Source: Actinomycetota bacterium
GTDB lineage: Bacteria; Actinomycetota; Actinomycetes; Actinomycetales; Microbacteriaceae
Length of the DNA: 8,636 nucleotides
NCBI GenBank assembly: GCA_009702405.1
Contig: WLIC01000013.1
Coordinates: 1 to 8,636, forward strand
Direction of reading: 5' to 3'
The notes beneath the pieces were generated by a model that was not told the DNA's origin, did not search any database, and was given only the letters and a program-made list of their open reading frames with translations. Shown here piece after piece: positions 1 through 4,550 of this stretch; the first letter of the stretch is position 1; each line of letters begins with the position of its first letter. The translations under genes were made by a program, and so were the position numbers.

Positions 1-101
1 ACAGCATCTGCCAGTTGTTGTCTGGTCAGTTTGGCTTTGGTGCGCACTAGCTCGAGCTGGTTATAGATGAGCTCTTCATCTGCTTTAGGTTTACGTCCCA
101 T
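1..101 (-). CDS. XRE-family helix-turn-helix regulator, N-terminal fragment (cut by window edge)
   Basis: Thirty-three complete codons are visible before the left edge. The protein starts MGRKPKADEELIYNQLELVR and continues into KLTRQQLADAV, the first helices of a Cro/C1-type helix-turn-helix. The basic GRKPK start followed by a DEELIYN segment resembles short stand-alone XRE regulators of roughly 65-80 residues, so most of the gene probably lies just outside. It should bind DNA in the cytoplasm; its target is not visible. There is no Shine-Dalgarno sequence before the ATG, but a good promoter places the transcript start at or next to the ATG, supporting this start and leaderless translation. 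It lies 41 bp downstream of vapC on the same strand but has its own promoter, with a palindrome that could be its own operator. The family assignment is fairly secure; the role is unknown. Confidence 0.75.
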   Translation of the reverse strand, partial: MGRKPKADEELIYNQLELVRTKAKLTRQQLADA

Positions 102-107
102 GTATGT

Positions 108-136
108 AGCATAATTACTATGTAGTAATAATGCAA
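108..136 (-). promoter_or_regulatory. Leaderless promoter of the XRE regulator gene
   Basis: On the minus strand a -35 TTGCAT (131-136) is followed by a 17-bp spacer and a -10 TATGCT (108-113). Six bases later comes the ATG (99-101), with no Shine-Dalgarno sequence in between. This spacing puts the transcription start at or next to the A of the ATG, so the mRNA would lack a 5' leader. Both hexamers match the vegetative sigma consensus at four of six positions. This is sequence inference only. Confidence 0.6.
114..129. promoter_or_regulatory. Perfect palindrome (candidate operator) between -35 and -10
   Basis: The arms ATTACTA (114-120) and TAGTAAT (123-129) are perfect inverted repeats separated by TG. 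The 16-bp element fits inside the 17-bp spacer of the xre promoter, where a bound dimer would block RNA polymerase. Size and symmetry suit an XRE-family dimer, so autoregulation is the simplest idea. It lies in the gap between vapC and xre, so VapBC binding is an alternative. It is not a terminator: there is neither a GC-rich stem nor a T-tract. Confidence 0.5.
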
Positions 137-142
137 CATTAC

Positions 143-550
143 TTATTCGGCGTGTTTTGACCAATCCACCACGTGGAGATCTGGGACCCGATTGAAATGC
201 TTAACATTTCGGGTGACCAAGACTGCGCCTTCTGAAATTGCATGTGCGGCTATTAGCGGGTCTAAGGTCCCGATTATTTGCCCCTTGCCTTTGAGGTAAA
301 CGCTTAGTTTCGCAGATACTTCTGCATCAGCCACCCGGAAGGGCAGCACTTCTATGGTCGCCAAAAAGGCGAATAATAGCTTTTTCGATCTAGAGCCAGA
401 TCCTGTTGGCTGGGATCCTTGAAGTAACTCGTGAACAACAATTGAAGAGATAGCGATGTCCTGTATAGGTGTGAGTTCAAAATTCAGCAGGCTCTCTCTG
501 TGAAATCTCAGCACATCGATTACAGCACTGCTATCTAGGTGATACTTCAC
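143..550 (-). CDS. vapC: VapC-type PIN-domain ribonuclease toxin
   Basis: This 135-residue protein has the size and layout of a VapC toxin, a Mg2+-dependent PIN-fold RNase that cuts structured RNAs such as tRNA or rRNA and is inhibited by its VapB partner. The acidic catalytic set is visible: Asp6 in the opening YHLDSSAVID, Glu41 in VHELLQG, Asp97 in GTLDPLIAAHA, and a polar fourth site around Thr113/Asn115 in LVTRNVKHFNRV. The C-terminus LHVVDW is typical of the family. The start is a GTG whose GTGA overlaps the TGA stop of vapB by 4 bp, with an AAGGA Shine-Dalgarno sequence 6 nt before it, so translation is probably coupled to the antitoxin. All expected catalytic residues are present, so the toxin looks active. 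Its RNA target cannot be told from sequence. Confidence 0.9.
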   Translation of the reverse strand: MKYHLDSSAVIDVLRFHRESLLNFELTPIQDIAISSIVVHELLQGSQPTGSGSRSKKLLFAFLATIEVLPFRVADAEVSAKLSVYLKGKGQIIGTLDPLIAAHAISEGAVLVTRNVKHFNRVPDLHVVDWSKHAE

Positions 551-879
551 TCTTGGTCCTTAAAGAACTCAGCGATCTCTGGTCTTACAGATGGGACAGA
601 TAAATCTCTTGGGAGCTCCCAATTTTTGATTTCTTCCCGTTCTTCCTCAGTCAAAGACTTAACCAAAGCAATGAATGCAGCCTTGGCTTCTTCTCGAGTC
701 TGGCTAGAAATGCAGATGGTACGAGTATCTGGGTTGAAGGTCAGTTCAACCACGTCAGAATCAAACTTCCACTTAGCTGGAATACGAACGGCCTGGCTAC
801 CACCGTTCATGAAAAGCTTTGTAGTTACTTTTTCTTCAGCAACTGTCTCAGGTACTTTCTGGATCACTTTCTTGCTCAT
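547..879 (-). CDS. vapB: VapB-type antitoxin (AbrB/SpoVT-like DNA-binding)
   Basis: The antitoxin lies immediately upstream of and overlaps vapC. After a charged N-terminal stretch the protein reads TTKLFMNGGSQAVRIPAKWK, the swapped-hairpin AbrB-type DNA-binding signature (xxLFxNGxSQAVRLP) of VapB proteins. The acidic C-terminal half (EEEREEIKNWELP, then PEIAEFFKDQE) should wrap the toxin and occlude its active site. At 110 residues it is longer than the typical 75-90, mainly through an N-terminal extension of about 20 residues. I place the start at the ATG at 877-879 because GGGAGG lies 4 nt before it. The longer reading frame beginning at 921 would start upstream of the predicted transcription start. 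The complex would be expected to repress its own promoter through the nearby repeats. Confidence 0.85.
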   Translation of the reverse strand: MSKKVIQKVPETVAEEKVTTKLFMNGGSQAVRIPAKWKFDSDVVELTFNPDTRTICISSQTREEAKAAFIALVKSLTEEEREEIKNWELPRDLSVPSVRPEIAEFFKDQE

Positions 880-897
880 CTTTCCTCCCAACAAGTA

Positions 898-920
898 TGT
901 ATAGACATATTGTATAGACA
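898..920. repeat. Two 10-bp direct repeats at the vapBC promoter (candidate operators)
   Basis: TGTATAGACA occurs perfectly at 898-907 and again at 911-920, a 13-bp period. Each copy has TGT/ACA ends and is therefore partly symmetrical. One copy overlaps the -10 box and the other covers the expected transcription start. Paired operators in this position are the usual arrangement for autorepression by VapBC complexes; binding itself is inferred. Confidence 0.55.
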
Positions 921-936
921 CTAATCAGGAAGTCAA
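909..936 (-). promoter_or_regulatory. vapBC promoter
   Basis: On the minus strand a -35 TTGACT (931-936) and a -10 TACAAT (909-914) are 16 bp apart. Transcription would start near position 902, leaving a leader of about 20-25 nt that carries the GGGAGG ribosome-binding site. The -35 overlaps the last codons of the P450 gene (stop at 933-935), so the module sits directly against that gene with no free intergenic space. Confidence 0.6.
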
Positions 937-1958
937 GATGTTATCCGCAAGTCCAACCTGTGAAATCTTGAAGGTATGAATTTGTAATCTTCGAGATCAA
1001 AGAATATTTCCGATGTTGGTAGAACTTCCCAATCTGTCAACTTTAGGAGCCACTCTTCGAGAACTACCTTGGCTTCTAGTTGAGCTAGATGCATTCCAAT
1101 GCAGGAATGTCTGCCATAACCAAAGCCAAGATGAGGGTTAGCTCCTCTATCTAGTTTGATTTGTTCTGGTTCTTGAATTACTTCTTTGTCTTGGTTCGCT
1201 GAAACAAAAGATAGCCAGGCATAAACAGGTTCAGCTGGGTTTGTGGTTTGTTCTTTATCCACTCTGTGCATCATTGGTAGAGGAGATAAGAACCTAACCA
1301 TTTCATTTATGAACTCAGGTATGCGTTCAGGTTGATTCTTTAGAGTTACTAAATGTTCTTTGTTGTTTGCTAGATGCCAAAGAGAGCCTGAGATCAGTTT
1401 CACTACGGTGTCTCTTCCTCCAGCTAGCACTAGGTTAGCCATTCCGTATTTCTCTTTACGGGTAAGAGTTCTACCAGCCATCTCGGCTTTATTGAGAACT
1501 CCAAATAGGTCATCTGTTGGGTTCTCATCTAATTCATCAAAAGTCTTCTTCAGGTATCGATCTAGATGATCACCATGACGGATACCGTCTTCATCGGTAA
1601 TCCAGGTATCTGGTCCCCAAGCGAACCACTCCGCAACATCCTGAGGCCTACCAAAGACAACACCTAAACACTGAACAATCATTTGGAGTGCCAGGTCGTG
1701 AGTGATCTCAACTTCAGTCTCAAAAGATGAGATGAGTGCTTTAGCTATCTTTCTGAACTCTGGTTCAAACTTTGCAACACTATCTTTACTGAACCAAGGG
1801 TTCAGCAAAGATCTCATCTCTGTGTGATGCGGAGGATCAACTTCTAAAGGAAGTTGCTTGTAATCTCTAACATCCTGATCTCCTTGGAGATCACTTGAAT
1901 ATCTCTCATAGTCTCTAGCGGCTGCTCTAACCTGGGCTTGCCCTTTTATGATGTTCAT
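933..1958 (-). CDS. Cytochrome P450, compact form
   Basis: A haem-thiolate monooxygenase, normally inserting one oxygen atom of O2 into an organic substrate with electrons from a redox partner. The key motifs are present in order: DPPHHTEMR (41-49), the I-helix oxygen-activation motif AGGRDT (179-184), ExxR as EMVR (219-222), and the haem loop FGYGRHSCIG (279-288) with axial ligand Cys286. At 341 residues it is shorter than usual bacterial P450s (about 400); the N-terminal A-helix/first beta-sheet region appears to be missing. The start is well supported: ATG overlaps the TAA of the upstream glutaredoxin-like gene as TAATG, with GAGGAG and AGGT just upstream, so the short N-terminus seems genuine rather than misannotated. 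Soluble, with no membrane anchor seen. The substrate is unknown, and no ferredoxin or ferredoxin reductase gene is present in the window. Confidence 0.92.
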   Translation of the reverse strand: MNIIKGQAQVRAAARDYERYSSDLQGDQDVRDYKQLPLEVDPPHHTEMRSLLNPWFSKDSVAKFEPEFRKIAKALISSFETEVEITHDLALQMIVQCLGVVFGRPQDVAEWFAWGPDTWITDEDGIRHGDHLDRYLKKTFDELDENPTDDLFGVLNKAEMAGRTLTRKEKYGMANLVLAGGRDTVVKLISGSLWHLANNKEHLVTLKNQPERIPEFINEMVRFLSPLPMMHRVDKEQTTNPAEPVYAWLSFVSANQDKEVIQEPEQIKLDRGANPHLGFGYGRHSCIGMHLAQLEAKVVLEEWLLKLTDWEVLPTSEIFFDLEDYKFIPSRFHRLDLRITS

Positions 1959-2245
1959 TACCTAACAAACTCCTCGAGTGCTCCTCTAAGCCTTACTGGG
2001 TCTATCCGCCAGTAGTTATGTATTTTGCCATTGATTAGAAGAACTGGGATATCTTCTGAGTATTTGTTCCAAAGTTCTTCATCAACCAAGATGTCATGCT
2101 CAACTAGGTTTACCTGAATGTGTCTAGCAACACCGGTGTATTCAGCTCTAAAGGCACCAACGACAGCATTGACGGTAACCCTGGCTTCATCACATAGATG
2201 ACAGCCAGATTTACCAATCAGAGTTAGGTCAATCGTTGTGCTCAT
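1958..2245 (-). CDS. Glutaredoxin-like thioredoxin-fold protein (CxxC)
   Basis: A 95-residue single-domain thioredoxin-fold protein of the small glutaredoxin-like (DUF836) group. The first strand leads to a dithiol motif CHLC (Cys15-Cys18) in KSGCHLCDEAR, followed by a helix. A cis-proline segment DIPVLLINGK is near residue 65, and a C-terminal helix starts around LRGALEEFV. It probably acts as a cytosolic thiol-disulfide reductant; partners are unknown. A similar protein lies near bS22 and a HAD phosphatase in mycobacteria (Rv0508, from memory). The ATG has no Shine-Dalgarno sequence but TAATCT lies exactly 6 nt before it, consistent with leaderless transcription. It is translationally coupled to the P450 through TAATG, so the two products are made together. 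Confidence 0.85.
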   Translation of the reverse strand: MSTTIDLTLIGKSGCHLCDEARVTVNAVVGAFRAEYTGVARHIQVNLVEHDILVDEELWNKYSEDIPVLLINGKIHNYWRIDPVRLRGALEEFVR

Positions 2246-2251
2246 ACGTCC

Positions 2252-2257
2252 AGATTA
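2252..2257 (-). promoter_or_regulatory. -10 box for the glutaredoxin-like/P450 operon
   Basis: TAATCT on the minus strand is followed by exactly six bases and then the ATG at 2243-2245. No recognisable -35 is seen at 16-18 bp. The position of that missing -35 coincides with the -10 of the divergent HAD gene. Confidence 0.45.
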
Positions 2258-2272
2258 TTCCAGTTATCAACC

Positions 2273-2278
2273 TAAACT
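2273..2278 (+). promoter_or_regulatory. -10 box for the HAD phosphatase gene
   Basis: TAAACT is followed by exactly six bases and then the GTG start at 2285. There is no Shine-Dalgarno sequence, so the transcript is probably leaderless. The -35 position overlaps the -10 of the divergent glutaredoxin promoter and shows no consensus. Confidence 0.45.
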
Positions 2279-2284
2279 TATCTC

Positions 2285-3028
2285 GTGGCCAAATCCCCTA
2301 AAAAGCCTGCTGCGGCTTTCTTTGACGTTGACAACACGCTAGTGCGTGGCTCGACAAGCTTTCAGTTTGGCAAAGTGGCTTACCGCCTAAAGTTCTTCCC
2401 TCGTAAAGACTTTGTTGCTTTTGCTTGGCATCAGATTAGATTCCTCACCAAAGGTGAAACAGAGCATATGCTCTCAGCTATCAAAGACAGAGCTCTAGGT
2501 CTTGTTAAAGGTCGTAGCTACGAAGAGATGATCAAGTTAGTTGCTGAAGTTTATAAAGGTGAAATCAAGCAACGCATATGGCCTGAGACAGCAAAGATTG
2601 CTAGACAGCATATTGAAGCAGGTCGTGAAGTTTGGTTGATAACAGCAGCTCCGCAGGAGATGGGTGAAGAGATTGCAAGGCAACTTGGGCTAACCGGTGC
2701 TCTTGGAACAAAGCTAAAACACATTGATGGAATCCTTACCGGTGAAATAGACGGCAAGCCATTACACGGAAAACAAAAAGCTAAAGCGCTAAAGAAGTTA
2801 GCTAAAGAACGTGGTTTTAGTTTGAGAAAGTCTTTTGCATACAGCGATAGCCACAACGATCTTCCGATGCTCACAACTGTAGGTCACGCAGTTGCAGTGA
2901 ACCCTGACAAGCTACTAAAGATTTATGCCAAGTCAGCTGGTTGGAAGATTTATGACTTCAAACGCAAAGAACTGCGTTTACAAAAGAAAACCGCTAAACA
3001 AGAAATCAAAATAGGTAAACGCGGTTAA
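2285..3028 (+). CDS. HAD-IB family hydrolase (phosphoserine-phosphatase-like)
   Basis: A 247-residue haloacid dehalogenase-type phosphatase of the IB (SerB-like) branch. Motif I is DVDNTL with nucleophile Asp14 and acid/base Asp16; motif II is Thr120 in VWLITAAP; the motif III lysine is probably Lys163 in HGKQKAKAL; motif IV is YSDSHNDLPML with Mg2+ ligands Asp188 and Asp192. A helical cap (about residues 25-100) lies between motifs I and II. The C-terminus from about 225 is strongly basic (KRKELRLQKKTAKQEIKIGKRG). Related proteins are annotated as SerB or as lyso-lipid phosphatases; motifs alone do not give the substrate, so no symbol is assigned. It starts with GTG, is probably leaderless, diverges from the glutaredoxin-like gene and ends at a terminator facing bS22. 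Confidence 0.88.
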   Translation: MAKSPKKPAAAFFDVDNTLVRGSTSFQFGKVAYRLKFFPRKDFVAFAWHQIRFLTKGETEHMLSAIKDRALGLVKGRSYEEMIKLVAEVYKGEIKQRIWPETAKIARQHIEAGREVWLITAAPQEMGEEIARQLGLTGALGTKLKHIDGILTGEIDGKPLHGKQKAKALKKLAKERGFSLRKSFAYSDSHNDLPMLTTVGHAVAVNPDKLLKIYAKSAGWKIYDFKRKELRLQKKTAKQEIKIGKRG

Positions 3029-3033
3029 ACAAC

Positions 3034-3058
3034 AAACCCGTCAACAAGTGACGGGTTT
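3034..3058. terminator. Bidirectional terminator between the HAD gene and bS22
   Basis: The arms AAACCCGTCA (3034-3043) and TGACGGGTTT (3049-3058) form a perfect 10-bp stem with a 5-nt loop. The plus strand continues TTTATTGTG, and the minus strand also leaves the stem through a T-rich run. It lies 6 bp after the HAD stop and 18 bp from the bS22 stop, as expected for a shared terminator of convergent genes. Confidence 0.85.
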
Positions 3059-3075
3059 TATTGTGTTCCTAAGAA

Positions 3076-3174
3076 CTACTTCTTATTGCGACGTTGGTGA
3101 CGAGTCTTACGAAGCAACTTACGGTGTTTCTTCTTCGACATACGCTTACGACGCTTTTTAACAACTGATCCCAC
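3076..3174 (-). CDS. Small ribosomal subunit protein bS22 (AURKAIP1/COX24-type mini-protein)
   Basis: A 32-residue, extremely basic protein starting [19 protein letters not shown] and ending in a run of Arg, His and Lys. The sequence closely matches, from memory, mycobacterial bS22, a tiny 30S-subunit protein with counterparts in mitochondrial AURKAIP1/COX24. More than half of the residues are Lys, Arg or His, as expected for a peptide embedded in rRNA. The start is GTG (3172-3174), with GAGG five bases upstream. The gene is short enough to be missed by automatic gene callers. It is convergent with the HAD gene and shares its terminator. In mycobacteria bS22 is encoded near proC, as here (proC is about 2.3 kb away). 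The identification is strong because the whole protein fits the family. Confidence 0.93.
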   Translation of the reverse strand: MGSVVKKRRKRMSKKKHRKLLRKTRHQRRNKK

Positions 3175-3194
3175 AAAGACCTCTTTATTTAGGT

Positions 3195-3217
3195 AAACCC
3201 CCGTAATTCAGGGGTTT
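3195..3217. other. Hairpin in the bS22 upstream region
   Basis: The arms AAACCCC (3195-3201) and GGGGTTT (3211-3217) can form a 7-bp stem with a 9-nt loop. On the plus strand it is followed by TTTTTG, so it could terminate plus-strand transcription that escapes the HAD terminator. On the minus strand it would lie in the bS22 leader, ending about 12 bases before the GAGG ribosome-binding site, where a ribosomal-protein control element might sit. Which strand matters is unknown. Confidence 0.5.
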
Positions 3218-3301
3218 TTGACGGTTCGCTTTATTCTAGCCGACTTCTAGAGTGTCCGTCTTGCCTAGGAATCGCAGGCTTAGAGCATAAACTCACTAAC
3301 G

Positions 3302-3835
3302 ATGACAGAACAACAGCCCTTTACCCTCATAGCTAGTTACCCTGGCTTCGAGGTCAGGCACTATCCGACCTATGTTCTAGTTCAGGTCGAGACCAAGGGT
3401 GAATTCTCCTCTGCTGCTAGCAGGGCCTTTAGGCCTCTAGTGAATTACATTTCTGGCAATAACCGCTCTGCAGAGAAATTCGCCATGACCGCACCGGTCT
3501 TGCATGCCCCGGATAAAAATGCAAAAGATCACGTAGTGAGCTTTGTCTTACCTAAAGATGTCTCAATCAAGGATCTACCTTTGCCTGTTGATGCTCAGGT
3601 AACCACAAAGGAAGTTCAGGGACATTTCGCTGCAGCTGTCCGCTTCAGAGGTTTAGCTGATTATGAAAACTTCAAATCTTTAGGCGATCAACTAATCGTT
3701 GATGTCAAGAGCGCTGGGCTGAAAGCGGTCGGCGACCCTTACTATGCAAGATTTGATCCTCCTTGGAAACCAGGTTTCCTAAGAAGAAACGAAGCAATAA
3801 TCGCACTAGATGGATACCCCTCGAAAGGAAAATAA
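3302..3835 (+). CDS. SOUL/HBP-family haem-binding protein
   Basis: A 177-residue protein covering the complete SOUL domain. It opens with the family's EVRHYP-type segment (FEVRHYPTYVLVQV, 16-29), has the hallmark KFAMTAPV (59-66), and ends with YARFDPPWKPGFLRRNE (148-164). There is no signal peptide or membrane segment, so it should be cytosolic. SOUL proteins bind haem or other tetrapyrroles with modest affinity; the role in bacteria is poorly defined. The ATG has no Shine-Dalgarno sequence. TAAACT lies at 3288-3293, eight bases upstream, so the leader is at most very short. The stop codon overlaps the aquaporin start as TAATG, linking expression of the two. No functional link with arsenic or water transport is established. 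Confidence 0.87.
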   Translation: MTEQQPFTLIASYPGFEVRHYPTYVLVQVETKGEFSSAASRAFRPLVNYISGNNRSAEKFAMTAPVLHAPDKNAKDHVVSFVLPKDVSIKDLPLPVDAQVTTKEVQGHFAAAVRFRGLADYENFKSLGDQLIVDVKSAGLKAVGDPYYARFDPPWKPGFLRRNEAIIALDGYPSKGK

Positions 3836-4479
3836 TGAAAATCAACAAAGTTCTAAGAAGCGCAATCGCAGAAGCTATGGGTGTGATGCTATTCGTAGCT
3901 TCCATCGTGGCGGCTAACTTCAACCCAACTTTTCATAACCTAGCTTTAGCTGGAACTCTAACTGTCATGATCTTGATCACCGCAACAGTATCTGGTGGTC
4001 ACCTGAACCCTGCAGTTTCACTTTTCTTCTTTGCTCGCAAAGGAATAGATCTTCAAACACTTCTTGTTTACTGGGTGGCTCAACTTAGCGGTGCAGCTCT
4101 GGGTCTTTACCTTGGCTTTGCGTTATCAGGTAGCACAGTAGAGGCAGTTGCTGCACCTGCTGGTGTTTCTCAGTCAGGAGCAATCATTGGCGAGATCATG
4201 GCAACAACAGTTCTAATAATTCTGATTACGCGTTTGGCTTCAACCAAGCGTGAAGCGTTGATTCCTTTTGCTGTTGGTATCTGGGTACTAGTTGCTAGCA
4301 CCTTCACTCTTACCGGAGCTCAGGCTAACCCTGCTGTTACCTTCGCTCTAATGCTTAGAGATGGTTTCACCCAGAACTACCTAGCAGTGGTTCTAGCAGA
4401 GTTCGCTGGAGCACTTCTTGCGCTTATCTATGTCGTTGTCCTTGACGGTGGCGTCAAGAAGGCTAAGAAGAAGAAATAA
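3835..4479 (+). CDS. MIP-family aquaporin/aquaglyceroporin-like channel
   Basis: A 214-residue inner-membrane channel with the internal duplication of the major intrinsic protein family. The first half-helix motif is GGHLNPAVSL (NPA at 58-60) and the second TGAQANPAVTF (NPA at 165-167). Hydrophobic segments lie near residues 11-28, 36-53, 75-98, 116-132, 141-160 and 183-203, giving six membrane spans. It is slightly shorter than AqpZ (231), with short loops and a basic tail KKAKKKK. The residue after the second NPA is Val168, where classical aquaporins and glycerol facilitators have the selectivity-filter Arg, so the pore may be wider or admit other solutes. The start is the ATG at 3835, with AAAGGA upstream and TAATG coupling to the SOUL gene, not an in-frame ATG at 3763 inside that gene. 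With arsC next downstream, arsenite permeation is a reasonable hypothesis. Confidence 0.88.
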   Translation: MKINKVLRSAIAEAMGVMLFVASIVAANFNPTFHNLALAGTLTVMILITATVSGGHLNPAVSLFFFARKGIDLQTLLVYWVAQLSGAALGLYLGFALSGSTVEAVAAPAGVSQSGAIIGEIMATTVLIILITRLASTKREALIPFAVGIWVLVASTFTLTGAQANPAVTFALMLRDGFTQNYLAVVLAEFAGALLALIYVVVLDGGVKKAKKKK

Positions 4480-4499
4480 TTCACTTTTAGTTAACCATG

Positions 4500-4532
4500 T
4501 AATGCCCTCGACCATAAAGGTCGGGGGCATTA
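4500..4532. terminator. Long inverted repeat between aquaporin and arsC (terminator and/or operator)
   Basis: Two 14-base arms (4500-4513 and 4519-4532) pair with one G-U wobble around the loop ATAAA; the stem core is GCCCTCGACC against GGTCGGGGGC. It starts 20 bp after the aquaporin stop, as expected for a terminator. However, the sequence after it, CTGTTCTAG, is a poor T-tract. It ends only 6 bp before the probable arsC -10 box and fills that promoter's -35 region, so protein binding or attenuation is also possible. Confidence 0.65.
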
Positions 4533-4538
4533 CTGTTC

Positions 4539-4544
4539 TAGTCT
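4539..4544 (+). promoter_or_regulatory. -10 box for arsC
   Basis: TAGTCT is followed by exactly six bases and then the ATG at 4551. No Shine-Dalgarno sequence is present. No -35 consensus is visible, as that position lies inside the inverted repeat. This suggests a leaderless arsC transcript independent of the aquaporin mRNA. Confidence 0.45.
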
Positions 4545-4550
4545 TAGTCC

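Noticed and set aside
1..550. XRE regulator as a third component of the vapBC toxin-antitoxin system
   Set aside because: It has its own promoter and operator-like palindrome 41 bp away, and only its N-terminus is visible; nothing ties it to the toxin.
880..921. Longer vapB start at 921 adding 14 residues
   Set aside because: The added stretch overlaps the predicted promoter, direct repeats and Shine-Dalgarno sequence; GGGAGG before the ATG at 879 decides the start.
133..945. VapBC block as part of an insertion sequence or integrated element
   Set aside because: No transposase, terminal inverted repeats, target duplication or tRNA attachment site is visible around it.
933..1958. P450 as a degraded, truncated pseudogene
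   Set aside because: All catalytic motifs are intact, the frame is open and the start is coupled by TAATG with a ribosome-binding site, so a compact functional protein is more likely.
3175..3301. tRNA or small RNA gene between bS22 and the SOUL gene
   Set aside because: Only one short hairpin can be drawn; no cloverleaf or known RNA fold was found.
3763..3834. Longer aquaporin starting inside the SOUL gene
   Set aside because: It would add 24 basic, non-family residues; the ATG at 3835 has AAAGGA upstream and gives a normal MIP N-terminus.
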